Assembly: GCA_964642445.1 (NCBI GenBank)
Contig: CAZXQZ010000149.1
Coordinates: forward strand, 1-11,814
Direction: 5' to 3'
DNA length: 11,814 bases
Source of the DNA: SSC4 sp964642445
GTDB taxonomy: Bacteria > Chloroflexota > Anaerolineae > SSC4 > Amarolineaceae
In this document: positions 1 through 6,072 of the stretch, in pieces
How positions within the stretch are numbered: the first letter of the stretch is position 1
Layout of the letters: every line of letters begins with the position of its first letter
Notes under the pieces: generated by a model
Databases searched by the model: none
Seen by the model: only the letters and a program-made list of their open reading frames with translations
What the model was told of the DNA's origin: nothing
Made by a program: the position numbers and the translations under genes

Positions 1-270
1 TCGCTGCTGTCCTACGAAATCGGTGGCACCGCGGTCGGGCCTGGCCTGGCCGAAGCGTGCACGCCCAACGACGACCTGACCGAGTGGACCTGCACGCTGC
101 GCAGCGGCGTCAAGTTCCATGACGGCAGTGACCTGGATGCAACCGACGTCGTGGCCAGCTACGCACTGCAGTGGGATGCAGCCAACCCGCTGCACAAGGG
201 TCGCACCGGGACCTTCACCTACTTCAACGCCCTGTTCGGCAGCTTCCTCAACGCGCCGCCGGCAGAGTAA
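1..270 (+). CDS. C-terminal part of a family-5 (peptide/nickel-type) ABC solute-binding protein, cut by the window edge
   Basis: The reading frame is open from base 1 and stops with TAA at 268-270, giving 89 residues; the start lies outside the window. The run around residues 33-51 (LRSGVKFHDG followed by ATDVV) is the signature of SBP_bac_5 proteins, which bind oligopeptides, dipeptides or nickel outside the membrane and pass them to DppBC-type permeases. Two such permeases follow about 1.1 kb downstream, which fits. Oddly, this signature normally sits in the N-terminal part of the mature protein, with several hundred residues after it. Here only 47 residues follow before the stop. The protein may be a rearranged form, a duplication of the N-lobe, or a broken gene; upstream sequence would decide. 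Family assignment is fairly sure, ligand unknown. Confidence 0.72.
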   Translation, partial: SLLSYEIGGTAVGPGLAEACTPNDDLTEWTCTLRSGVKFHDGSDLDATDVVASYALQWDAANPLHKGRTGTFTYFNALFGSFLNAPPAE

Positions 271-476
271 ATCGATCCTGTCGTGCCGGTGTGGAGCCAT
301 CGCGGTGAAGAGGCCCTGTCTTGCGGCTTCATCACTGCGAACAACCGCCCACACCGGCACGCGGGGGGCACAGGCGTCACTGCCTGTGCCCCCGCATCCT
401 GTCTCGCAGCTGCCCCAATGATCGTCTGTCCCTTTGCAAGCGAAGGGAATCTGCTGCCCAAGGAGATGAAAGAGAG
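271..476 (+). other. Structured intergenic spacer with two strong inverted repeats
   Basis: This 206-nt stretch between the two binding-protein genes contains no convincing gene. It holds a 13-bp perfect inverted repeat with distant arms (CGTGCCGGTGTGG at 282-294 and its complement at 349-361). Directly after comes a compact GC-rich hairpin (arms 361-375 and 382-395, loop GTCACT, one bulged G). A third small hairpin, CCCTTTGC/GCGAAGGG, lies at 430-447. I found no good sigma-70 promoter here. The region could be a leader, a partial terminator without a T-run, or an mRNA processing and stability element that sets different levels of the flanking genes. Confidence 0.5.
361..395 (+). terminator. 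GC-rich stem-loop after the family-5 binding protein; possible terminator or attenuator
   Basis: The arms GCGGGGGGCACAGGC (361-375) and GCCTGTGCCCCCGC (382-395) pair over 14 bp with a single bulged G and a 6-nt loop. The stem is very stable, but ATCCTGTCTCGC follows instead of a T-run, so it does not meet the usual rho-independent pattern. In binding-protein operons such hairpins often protect the upstream mRNA from 3' exonucleases; that role is an inference here. Confidence 0.4.
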
Positions 477-1265
477 ATGCGATCATTTCGGATCGTGAGC
501 CTGATCGTGGTGCTCGTGATGATGGTGCTGGCACTGACGGCCTGCCCCGCCACAACCCCGACGAGCACCGCACCGCAGGTCAAAAAGTTCGTCATTGCCA
601 CCGATGCCCAGTTCCCGCCGATGGAGTTCGTCGACGATAGCAAAGAAATCGTCGGCTTCGACATCGACATGATGAATGCGATCGCCGCATCACAGGGCTT
701 CGAGGTGGAGTACAAAAACACCGCCTGGGACGGCATCTTTGCCGGGCTCGAGGGCGGCGCGTACGACGCGATTCTGTCGGCTGTGACTATCACCGATGAG
801 CGCAAACAGAAATACGACTTTTCGGAGCCGTACGTCAATGCGGGCCAGATCGTCGTGGTGCGTGGGGATGAAACGGCCATTACCGGCCCGGACAGCCTGG
901 GTGGCAAGACAGTTGGTGCCCAGATCGGCACGACCGGTGCCTTTGCCGTGCAGGACATCGCCGGCGCCACGCTCAAAGAGTACGACAGTATCGACCTGGC
1001 CATGCTCGACCTGTCGAACAAGAACGTCGATGCCGTCGTGGTCGACACACCGGTCGCCGCCGACTACGTTTTGAACTCGGCCACCTTCCAGGGCAAGCTC
1101 AAGATGGTCGGTGAGGCGTTTACCGACGAGTTCTACGGCGTCGTCGTGCGCAAGGGCGATCCGACCGGCTTCACGCCGCTGTTCAACGCAGGCTTGAAGG
1201 CGATCAAGGACGCCGGCAAATACGACGAAGTCTACGCCAAGTGGCTGGGTGGCGCCGGTAACTAA
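477..1265 (+). CDS. Polar amino acid ABC transporter substrate-binding lipoprotein (family 3)
   Basis: This 262-residue protein binds an amino acid outside the membrane and delivers it to an HisM/GlnP-type permease. I chose the ATG at 477 because it gives a short positive N-terminus, a hydrophobic stretch (residues 6-20) and a lipobox LTAC with Cys23 as the lipidated residue; AAGGAG lies at 460-465. An in-frame start further upstream would bury the signal peptide. Family-3 (SBP_bac_3) features run in order: IATDAQFPPMEF near residue 40, GFDIDMMNAIA near 60-70, TITDERK near 104-110 (Arg109 expected to hold the ligand carboxylate), FSEPYV near 115, and VVVDTP with Asp170 expected to hold the amino group. 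Length is normal. Its likely partners, the permease at 4049 and ATPase at 5169, are separated from it by the peptide permeases and tpx. The exact amino acid is unknown. Confidence 0.92.
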   Translation: MRSFRIVSLIVVLVMMVLALTACPATTPTSTAPQVKKFVIATDAQFPPMEFVDDSKEIVGFDIDMMNAIAASQGFEVEYKNTAWDGIFAGLEGGAYDAILSAVTITDERKQKYDFSEPYVNAGQIVVVRGDETAITGPDSLGGKTVGAQIGTTGAFAVQDIAGATLKEYDSIDLAMLDLSNKNVDAVVVDTPVAADYVLNSATFQGKLKMVGEAFTDEFYGVVVRKGDPTGFTPLFNAGLKAIKDAGKYDEVYAKWLGGAGN

Positions 1266-1295
1266 CCCGGGTCTTACCATCTGATTTTCAAAAAA

Positions 1296-1326
1296 GGGTG
1301 GGTCGGTACCCCGGCCAGACTCACCC
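1296..1326 (+). terminator. Intercistronic hairpin between the amino acid binding protein and dppB-like gene
   Basis: GGGTGGGTC (1296-1304) pairs with GACTCACCC (1318-1326) with one G-T wobble, and the adjoining GG/CC extends the stem past a bulged A. An A-run (AAAAAA) lies just before it and a T/C-rich but not T-run sequence after it. On the plus strand it is a weak terminator or attenuator. Read on the minus strand, the stem would be followed by a T-run, so a bidirectional role is possible, although no minus-strand gene ends here. Confidence 0.4.
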
Positions 1327-1352
1327 TCCCATCTTGCTCTCTGCGCCCTTTC

Positions 1353-2429
1353 ATGACGCAATACATTTTTCGGCGGATTCTTGCCGCCATCCCGGTTATC
1401 TTTGGCATTCTGTTCGTGACGTTTGCTTTGGCGCGCCTGCTGCCGGGTGACCCATGCCGCGCCATCCTGGGCGAGCGCGCCACCGACGAGCTGTGCCAGG
1501 CTTTCATCATCCGTTATGGCCTGGACCAGTCCATTCCGGTGCAGTTTGGCCTCTATTTGCAGCAGCTGGCGCAGGGTGACCTGGGTAATTCGATTCGTTA
1601 CGGCCGGCCGGTCGTCGAGCTGCTGATCGAACGCCTGCCGGTCACGCTCGAGCTGACGGCGTGTGCCCTGGGTCTGGCGGTGCTGGTCGGCATTCCGGCG
1701 GGGATTTTGTCGGCGTACCGGCGCAACTCGGCGGTCGACGTCACCACCATGCTGCTGGCCAACATCGGTGTGTCGATGCCGGTGTTCTGGTTGGGGTTGA
1801 TGCTGCAGTACGTGTTTGCCCTGCTGCTCAAAAACACGGTCTTGTGGCTGCCCCCTTCGAGCCGCACCACGGCCGGCGTCACGCTGCCCGCGCTCACCGA
1901 GGTGTGGAACATCCAGGCCACCGAAGGGACCTGGTACAACATCGTCGATTTTCTGTCTAATCTGTACATCTTCAACTCCCTGGTCACCGGCAACTGGGCT
2001 GCGCTGTGGGACGTCATGATGCATCTCATACTGCCATCGATTGCCCTGGCGACGATTCCATTGGCGATCATCGCACGCATGACACGCTCCAGCCTCCTGG
2101 AGGTCATGGGACTTGACTACGTGCGCACGGCGCGTGCCAAGGGGCTGCGCGATCTACGCGTGGTATTCCGGCACGCCTTACGCAACGCGATGCTGCCGGT
2201 GGTGACGATCATCGGCCTCTCCCTGGGTGCGTTGTTGGGCGGTGCCGTGCTCACCGAAACGGTGTTCAACCTGGCCGGCATGGGGCGTCTGCTCTTCGAC
2301 GCCATTCAGGCGCGCGACTACGTTATCGTGCAGGCGATTACGTTGATCATTGCGATCGTGTTCGTCGTTTTGAATCTGATCGTCGATATTTTGTATGCCT
2401 TCCTGGATCCACGGATCCGTTTGGGTTGA
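1353..2429 (+). CDS. ABC transporter permease, DppB/OppB type
   Basis: A 358-residue inner-membrane permease that forms one half of the channel of a dipeptide/oligopeptide (or nickel) importer. The N-terminus YIFRRIL plus a first membrane segment (about 9-30) and PGDP at 31-34 are typical of DppB. GDLGNSIRYGRPV sits near 75-87, followed by membrane segments near 100-121, 133-158, 222-242, 282-302 and 328-352. The EAA coupling loop is visible around 246-281 (RTARAKG, then FRHALRNAMLP), which docks onto the ATPase. The C-terminus LDPRIRLG is family-typical. A long extracytoplasmic insert (about 160-220) makes it somewhat longer than common DppB proteins. I see no Shine-Dalgarno sequence before the ATG at 1353. 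It ends 4 nt before the next permease starts, so the two are coupled. Confidence 0.93.
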   Translation: MTQYIFRRILAAIPVIFGILFVTFALARLLPGDPCRAILGERATDELCQAFIIRYGLDQSIPVQFGLYLQQLAQGDLGNSIRYGRPVVELLIERLPVTLELTACALGLAVLVGIPAGILSAYRRNSAVDVTTMLLANIGVSMPVFWLGLMLQYVFALLLKNTVLWLPPSSRTTAGVTLPALTEVWNIQATEGTWYNIVDFLSNLYIFNSLVTGNWAALWDVMMHLILPSIALATIPLAIIARMTRSSLLEVMGLDYVRTARAKGLRDLRVVFRHALRNAMLPVVTIIGLSLGALLGGAVLTETVFNLAGMGRLLFDAIQARDYVIVQAITLIIAIVFVVLNLIVDILYAFLDPRIRLG

Positions 2430-2433
2430 CGCC

Positions 2434-3366
2434 ATGACAACCACCACCGCCGCACCCGTTCCCCAGGTCTTCACCCGCCCGCCGCGCAGTCCGTGGCGTA
2501 TGGCGGTCTATACGCTGTTCCGCACGAAGTCGGCCATCGTCGGCATGATCATCCTCGGGTTTTTGATCACGATTGCCGTCTTTGCGCCGGTGATTGCGCC
2601 CTATGAGCCAAACAAAGTGCTGATCGGCGTCGAGCCAATCCGCATGCGCGCGCCGCCGTGTATCCACATCCTGGGCTGCCCGGCCGATCAGCCGCAGCAC
2701 CTGATGGGTGTGGATGGCAACGTGCGCGACCTGTTTAGCCGCCTGGTGTACGGCGCGCGGGTGTCGTTGGTGATTGGCTTCACCACGGTGACGTTTGCCC
2801 TGCTCATTGGCACGTTTTTGGGCCTGGTGGCCGGCTATGCCGGCGGCTGGACCGACAACGCCATCATGCGTTTCATGGACGTGCTGCTGGCGTTTCCCAG
2901 CCTGCTGCTGGCGATTGCCATCGTGACGGTGCTGGGCCCCGGCCTGATCAACGCCTTGCTGGCGATCGGTATCGTCTCGATTCCGACGTACGCACGCCTC
3001 AGCCGGGCGAGCGTCTTGTCGGTCAAAGAGCTCGACTTTGTCACCGCCGACCGCGCCCTGGGGGTGCCGCCGAAACGGATTCTCTTCCGCAGCATCCTGC
3101 CGCACACCCTGACCCCGCTCATCGTGGCGGCGACCCTGGGCATTGGCGGGGCCGTGTTGGAGGCGGCGGCGCTTTCGTTTTTGGGACTGGGTGCCCAGCC
3201 ACCCATGGCGGAGTGGGGGTCGATGCTGGGCGCCGAACGTAACCAGGTCTTCACGTCGCCCCACCTGGTGTTTTTCCCCGGCTTTGCCATCATGCTGACC
3301 GTGCTCGGCTTCAACATGCTGGGGGATGGACTGCGCGACGCGCTCGACCCGCGTCTGCAAAAGTGA
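2434..3366 (+). CDS. ABC transporter permease, DppC/OppC type
   Basis: A 310-residue permease that pairs with the preceding protein to form the peptide importer channel. I chose the ATG at 2434, four bases after the dppB-like stop, because the protein then starts with a normal DppC cytosolic tail (TRPPRSPWRMAVYTLFR near 14-30) before the first membrane segment (about 33-55). The family motif reads LMGVDGNVRDLFSRL at 90-104, a variant of the usual GTDxxGRDxxSR. The EAA loop is near 197-224 (DFVTADRALGVPPKRI, then ILPH). The C-terminus GDGLRDALDPRLQK is typical. An insert at about 62-90 carries two cysteines (Cys76, Cys82) predicted to be outside the membrane. No peptide-type ATPase genes (DppD/DppF) are in the window, so the ATPase must be encoded elsewhere. 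Confidence 0.93.
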   Translation: MTTTTAAPVPQVFTRPPRSPWRMAVYTLFRTKSAIVGMIILGFLITIAVFAPVIAPYEPNKVLIGVEPIRMRAPPCIHILGCPADQPQHLMGVDGNVRDLFSRLVYGARVSLVIGFTTVTFALLIGTFLGLVAGYAGGWTDNAIMRFMDVLLAFPSLLLAIAIVTVLGPGLINALLAIGIVSIPTYARLSRASVLSVKELDFVTADRALGVPPKRILFRSILPHTLTPLIVAATLGIGGAVLEAAALSFLGLGAQPPMAEWGSMLGAERNQVFTSPHLVFFPGFAIMLTVLGFNMLGDGLRDALDPRLQK

Positions 3367-3384
3367 TCTATACATGGAGACGTT

Positions 3385-3909
3385 ATGCTACAGGAACGAT
3401 TTGGGGATGTGACACTCAAGGGGCAGCCGCTCACGGTACTCGGTGTGGCCCTGCTGCCGGGGGACATGGCGACCGAGGTCACATTGAATGACAAAGGTTT
3501 TACCGGCAAACGAAACTTGTTGGAATCGACCGCCGGTAAGATTCGCCTGATCAACGTGGTACCCTCGCTGGGCACTGGGATTTGCGATGCCCAAACCCGT
3601 CGCTTCAACGAGGAAGCGGCCAATTTCGGCGATCGGGTCGTGGTCGTAACGGTGAGTGCCGACCTGCCCTTTGCGCAGCAGGAGTGGTGCGCGGCCAAAG
3701 GGGTCGACCGTGTGGTGATGCTCTCGGACCACATCGACATGGCGTTTGGTGATGCCTACGGCACGCACATCAAGGAGCTACGCCTGGAGCAGCGCGCCGT
3801 GTTCGTCGTGGATGCCGACGACGTCGTACGCTACGTCGAGTACGTGCCCGACATTGGGCAGTTCCCGAACTATGAGGATGCCCTGGCGGCGGTGCGCGAG
3901 ATGTTGTGA
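3385..3909 (+). CDS. tpx: Thiol peroxidase (Tpx, atypical 2-Cys peroxiredoxin)
   Basis: A 174-residue thioredoxin-fold enzyme that reduces hydrogen peroxide and organic hydroperoxides, normally with thioredoxin as electron donor. The peroxidatic cysteine is Cys67 in VVPSLGTGIC, with the catalytic pattern P-x-x-x-T-x-x-C kept (Pro60, Thr64, Cys67). The resolving cysteine is Cys102 in SADLPFAQQEWC; the 35-residue spacing matches Tpx (E. coli uses 61 and 95). RRFNEEAA and the C-terminal PNYEDALAAVREML also fit. In the PSLDT-type motif the Asp is Gly63 here, a small departure that spares the essential residues. GGAG lies 5 nt before the ATG, and the gene begins 18 nt after the DppC-like stop, so it is probably cotranscribed with the transporter. 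Its link to transport is unclear; it may simply be a passenger or may deal with oxidative stress. Confidence 0.93.
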   Translation: MLQERFGDVTLKGQPLTVLGVALLPGDMATEVTLNDKGFTGKRNLLESTAGKIRLINVVPSLGTGICDAQTRRFNEEAANFGDRVVVVTVSADLPFAQQEWCAAKGVDRVVMLSDHIDMAFGDAYGTHIKELRLEQRAVFVVDADDVVRYVEYVPDIGQFPNYEDALAAVREML

Positions 3910-3937
3910 GGCGTAAAACGTGAAGGCGTGAGGGTGA
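3908..3937 (+). repeat. Short imperfect GCGTGA-type repeat after tpx
   Basis: Directly at and after the tpx stop the sequence repeats variants of one unit: GAGGCGT, then AACGTGAAG, then GCGTGAGGGTGA. It looks like a low-copy degenerate tandem repeat and not coding sequence. Its function is unknown. Confidence 0.35.
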
Positions 3938-3998
3938 CCATTCGTTTGATTGTGTTCCTATTTGGGGATGGCGGGCGTGCCCCTGCGCGCAGCGAGGG

Positions 3999-4033
3999 CC
4001 AATCCAAAATCCAAAATCGCCAATCCAAAATCG
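3999..4033 (+). repeat. CCAAAATC-unit tandem repeat upstream of the amino acid permease
   Basis: The unit CCAAAATC occurs three times in two related blocks, 3999-4019 and 4020-4033, both starting CCAATCCAAAATC. The A-rich composition contrasts sharply with the GC-rich surroundings. The array ends 2 nt before the AGGAGG ribosome site of the next gene, so it lies in the leader of that gene. Similar octamer or heptamer repeats are known from intergenic regions of filamentous bacteria; whether this one is genome-wide cannot be told here. Confidence 0.6.
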
Positions 4034-4048
4034 TCAGGAGGATTGTCA

Positions 4049-4930
4049 ATGACCGAACACCTACCGACGACCGGTGGTAGTTCACGTCTGGTCGATACGC
4101 GTGGTCGTATGGCGGGTATCGATCGCTGGTGGCTGCTGGTCCTGGCAGTCCTCGCCATCATCCTGTACCTGGTGCTCATCATCGGCGCACCGTACAATCA
4201 AATCCTGGAATTCATCCTCGTCGGCCCGGGGGACAACGCCTGGCAGAAGTTCTGGAACGGCGGGTTGGGCGTTACCATCAAGATCACCGTCGTTTCGTTC
4301 TTCTCCATCATCATCGTTGGCGTGTTGGGTGGTCTGGGGCGTATTTCCTCGAACCGCATCATCCGTGGCGTGGCGTCGCTCTACGTCGAAGTGGTGCGCG
4401 GCATTCCGCTGTTGGTCTGGCTGCTCTACATCTGGTTTGCACTGCCGCAGATCTTCCAGGTGGTGGGCAACGCCCTGGCGCCGGCGCTGCCTGCGGTCGG
4501 CAACTGGCTGGCCAATCTGCGCCTGGATCCCTTTACGGCGGCCGTGATCGGCTTTACGGTGGGTTACGGCGCTTACATGACCGAAATCGTGCGCGCCGGT
4601 ATCGAGTCGATCCCGCGTGGCCAGATGGAGGCGGCACGCTCGCTGGGCTTGAGTTACGTGCAGGCGATGCGTCACGTCATCCTGCCGCAGGCCTTTCGGG
4701 TCATCCTGCCGCCGGTCAGCAACGAGTTCGTCACGCTGCTCAAGGACTCGTCGCTGGTTTCGGTCCTGGCCGTGTCCGACCTGACCCGGCGCGGGCGCGA
4801 ATTCGTATCACGCTCGTTTTTGAGTTTCGAGACCTTTACGATGATTGCGCTGGTCTACCTGCTGCTGACCCTGGTCTTTACGCGGCTGGCGCGCTGGTTG
4901 GAGCAACGCATGTCAGCGGGGCACCGCTAA
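4049..4930 (+). CDS. Polar amino acid ABC transporter permease, HisM/GlnP type
   Basis: A 293-residue membrane protein forming the channel of an amino acid importer, most likely as a homodimer since only one such permease gene is present. The ATG at 4049 is fixed by AGGAGG at 4036-4041, 7 nt away. The N-terminal tail is followed by a membrane segment near 27-47 and the HisM-type core: GGLGVTIKIT near 71-80, YVEVVRGIPLLVWLLY near 112-127, and the EAA loop around 176-211 (YMTEIVRAGIESIPRGQ, then EAARSLG and ILPQAFR). PPVSNEFVTLLKDSSL near 221-236 is strongly conserved in the family. The C-terminal codons are repeated on the far side of the assembly gap, which I take to be an artefact and not a second gene copy. 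It pairs with the ATPase downstream and the binding protein at 477. Confidence 0.93.
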   Translation: MTEHLPTTGGSSRLVDTRGRMAGIDRWWLLVLAVLAIILYLVLIIGAPYNQILEFILVGPGDNAWQKFWNGGLGVTIKITVVSFFSIIIVGVLGGLGRISSNRIIRGVASLYVEVVRGIPLLVWLLYIWFALPQIFQVVGNALAPALPAVGNWLANLRLDPFTAAVIGFTVGYGAYMTEIVRAGIESIPRGQMEAARSLGLSYVQAMRHVILPQAFRVILPPVSNEFVTLLKDSSLVSVLAVSDLTRRGREFVSRSFLSFETFTMIALVYLLLTLVFTRLARWLEQRMSAGHR

Positions 4931-5117
4931 TAGGTCACTCGTACTCGTACTCGTACTCGTACNNNNNNNNNNNNNNNNNNNNNNNNNNNNNNNNNNNNNN
5001 NNNNNNNNNNNNNNNNNNNNNNNNNNNNNNNNNNNNNNNNNNNNNNNNNNNNNNNNNNNNNNGCATGTCAGCGGGGCACCGCTAATAGGTCACTCGTACT
5101 CGTACTCGTACTCGTAC
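4908..5117. repeat. 100-N scaffold gap flanked by an identical 55-bp duplication
   Basis: Bases 4963-5062 are N. The 55 bases before the gap (4908-4962) and the 55 after it (5063-5117) are identical and include the end of the permease gene, its stop codon and a hexamer repeat. Exact overlap of this length at two contig ends is the pattern left by a k-mer assembler followed by scaffolding with a fixed 100-N filler. Collapsing the two copies gives a permease-to-ATPase spacer of about 83 nt. The true distance depends on the repeat copy number. Confidence 0.9.
4937..4962 (+). repeat. ACTCGT hexamer tandem repeat, about 4.3 copies
   Basis: The hexamer ACTCGT is repeated perfectly from 4937 to the edge of the gap, and again at 5092-5117 after it. 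It lies 6 nt after the permease stop codon. Because the assembly broke exactly here, the real array may be longer than the visible copies. It may vary in length between strains, as short tandem repeats commonly do. Confidence 0.85.
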
Positions 5118-5168
5118 CACCGGGTTACCTGGCTGAAAGTGACCCACCAGTACGGAGGAGCTACCCAC

Positions 5169-5906
5169 ATGGGTGAATTCATCATCGAAGTCAAAGATGC
5201 GGTCAAACACTTTGGGCACGTGCATGCACTCAACGGCATCAATCTCCAGGTGCACCCCGGTGAGGTCGTTGTGATCGTTGGACCGAGCGGGTCTGGGAAA
5301 TCGACCCTGCTGCGCAGCATCAATCACCTGGAAACCCTCACCTCGGGCGAAATCTGGATCGACCAGAAGCGCATCACCGACCGGCACGTCAACATCAACG
5401 AAGTGCGCGCCGAAGTCGGCATGGTCTTCCAGCAGTTCAACCTCTTTCCGCACATGACGGTGCTGCAGAACATCATCCTGGCCCAGCGGGTGGTGCGCAA
5501 GCGCGCCCAGCCGGAAGCCGAGCAGGTGGCGCACGAGCTGTTGGAGCGCGTCGGTATTCCCGAAAAGGCGGACAGTTATCCAACCCAGCTGTCTGGCGGC
5601 CAACAGCAGCGTGTGGCGATTGCCCGCGCCCTGGCGATGAACCCCAAGATTATGCTGTTCGACGAGCCGACCTCGGCCCTCGACCCGGAGATGATCACCG
5701 AGGTGTTGGACGTCATGCAGGACCTGGCGAGCAGCGGCATGACGATGCTGGTCGTGTCGCACGAGATGGGCTTCGCCCGCGCCGCCGCCACGCGCATCCT
5801 GTTCATGGACGCCGGCCAGGTCATCGAAGATACCACGCCCGAACTGCTCTTCACCGCCCCCAAACACGAACGCACCAAACAATTCCTGAGCAAAATCCTG
5901 CATTAA
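5169..5906 (+). CDS. Polar amino acid ABC transporter ATP-binding protein, GlnQ type
   Basis: A 245-residue cytosolic ATPase that powers the amino acid importer. I chose the ATG at 5169 because GGAGGAG lies 8 nt upstream (5154-5160) and the protein then starts directly with the ABC fold; an in-frame ATG at 5139 lacks this. The motifs are complete: Walker A GPSGSGKST (38-46), Q-loop FQQFNLFPHMTVLQN (87-101, Gln88 or Gln89), signature LSGGQQQRV (141-149), Walker B IMLFDEP with Glu166, D-loop SALD (169-172) and switch His198 in VVSHEM. The family-typical EAA-loop contact region NLFPHMT marks it as an amino acid (GlnQ/HisP) subtype. It follows its permease and is the last gene before the terminator. 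Confidence 0.95.
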   Translation: MGEFIIEVKDAVKHFGHVHALNGINLQVHPGEVVVIVGPSGSGKSTLLRSINHLETLTSGEIWIDQKRITDRHVNINEVRAEVGMVFQQFNLFPHMTVLQNIILAQRVVRKRAQPEAEQVAHELLERVGIPEKADSYPTQLSGGQQQRVAIARALAMNPKIMLFDEPTSALDPEMITEVLDVMQDLASSGMTMLVVSHEMGFARAAATRILFMDAGQVIEDTTPELLFTAPKHERTKQFLSKILH

Positions 5907-5950
5907 GGCATCGTAAAAGAATAACTTCCCGTGCTCTATTGATCGAATTT

Positions 5951-5995
5951 GGCGGTGGCGGTTGGAAAGATGGCAACTGTGCAACCGCCACCGCC
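5951..5995 (+). terminator. Terminator hairpin after the ATPase gene
   Basis: GGCGGTGGCGGTTG (5951-5964) and CAACCGCCACCGCC (5982-5995) form a perfect 14-bp stem with a 17-nt loop, followed by TTTCG. The T-run is short, but position (45 nt after the stop) and stem strength make it the likely end of the transport operon. It also insulates the next promoter. Confidence 0.7.
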
Positions 5996-6006
5996 TTTCG
6001 TCCGCC

Positions 6007-6035
6007 TTGACATCCACGGCAGCGGGACGTATGAT
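6007..6035 (+). promoter_or_regulatory. Sigma-70 promoter for the CBS-domain gene
   Basis: TTGACA at 6007-6012 is followed after exactly 17 nt by TATGAT at 6030-6035, close to a perfect consensus. It sits between the hairpin above and the ribosome site GAGGAGG (6058-6064), giving a leader of roughly 30 nt. It is the clearest promoter in the window and suggests strong housekeeping expression. Confidence 0.85.
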
Positions 6036-6072
6036 TAGGTCAGTGGTACAAGCAAGCGAGGAGGAACGCAAC

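Noticed and set aside
690..2024. Long minus-strand open frame (444 codons) opposite the binding protein and DppB-like gene
   Set aside because: Its translation is rich in Arg, Gln and His with no domain pattern, and it lies wholly antisense to two clear genes. Such frames are common in GC-rich coding sequence.
2347..3375. Minus-strand open frame of 342 codons opposite the DppC-like gene
   Set aside because: Low-complexity, His/Arg/Gln-rich shadow of a strongly supported permease, with no motif of its own.
3999..4033. CCAAAATC and ACTCGT arrays as CRISPR
   Set aside because: Units are 6-8 nt without unique spacers, and there are no cas genes, so they are simple tandem repeats.
4129..5085. 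Plus-strand frame running through the N block
   Set aside because: It is an off-frame reading of the permease gene joined through unknown bases to the duplicated contig end.
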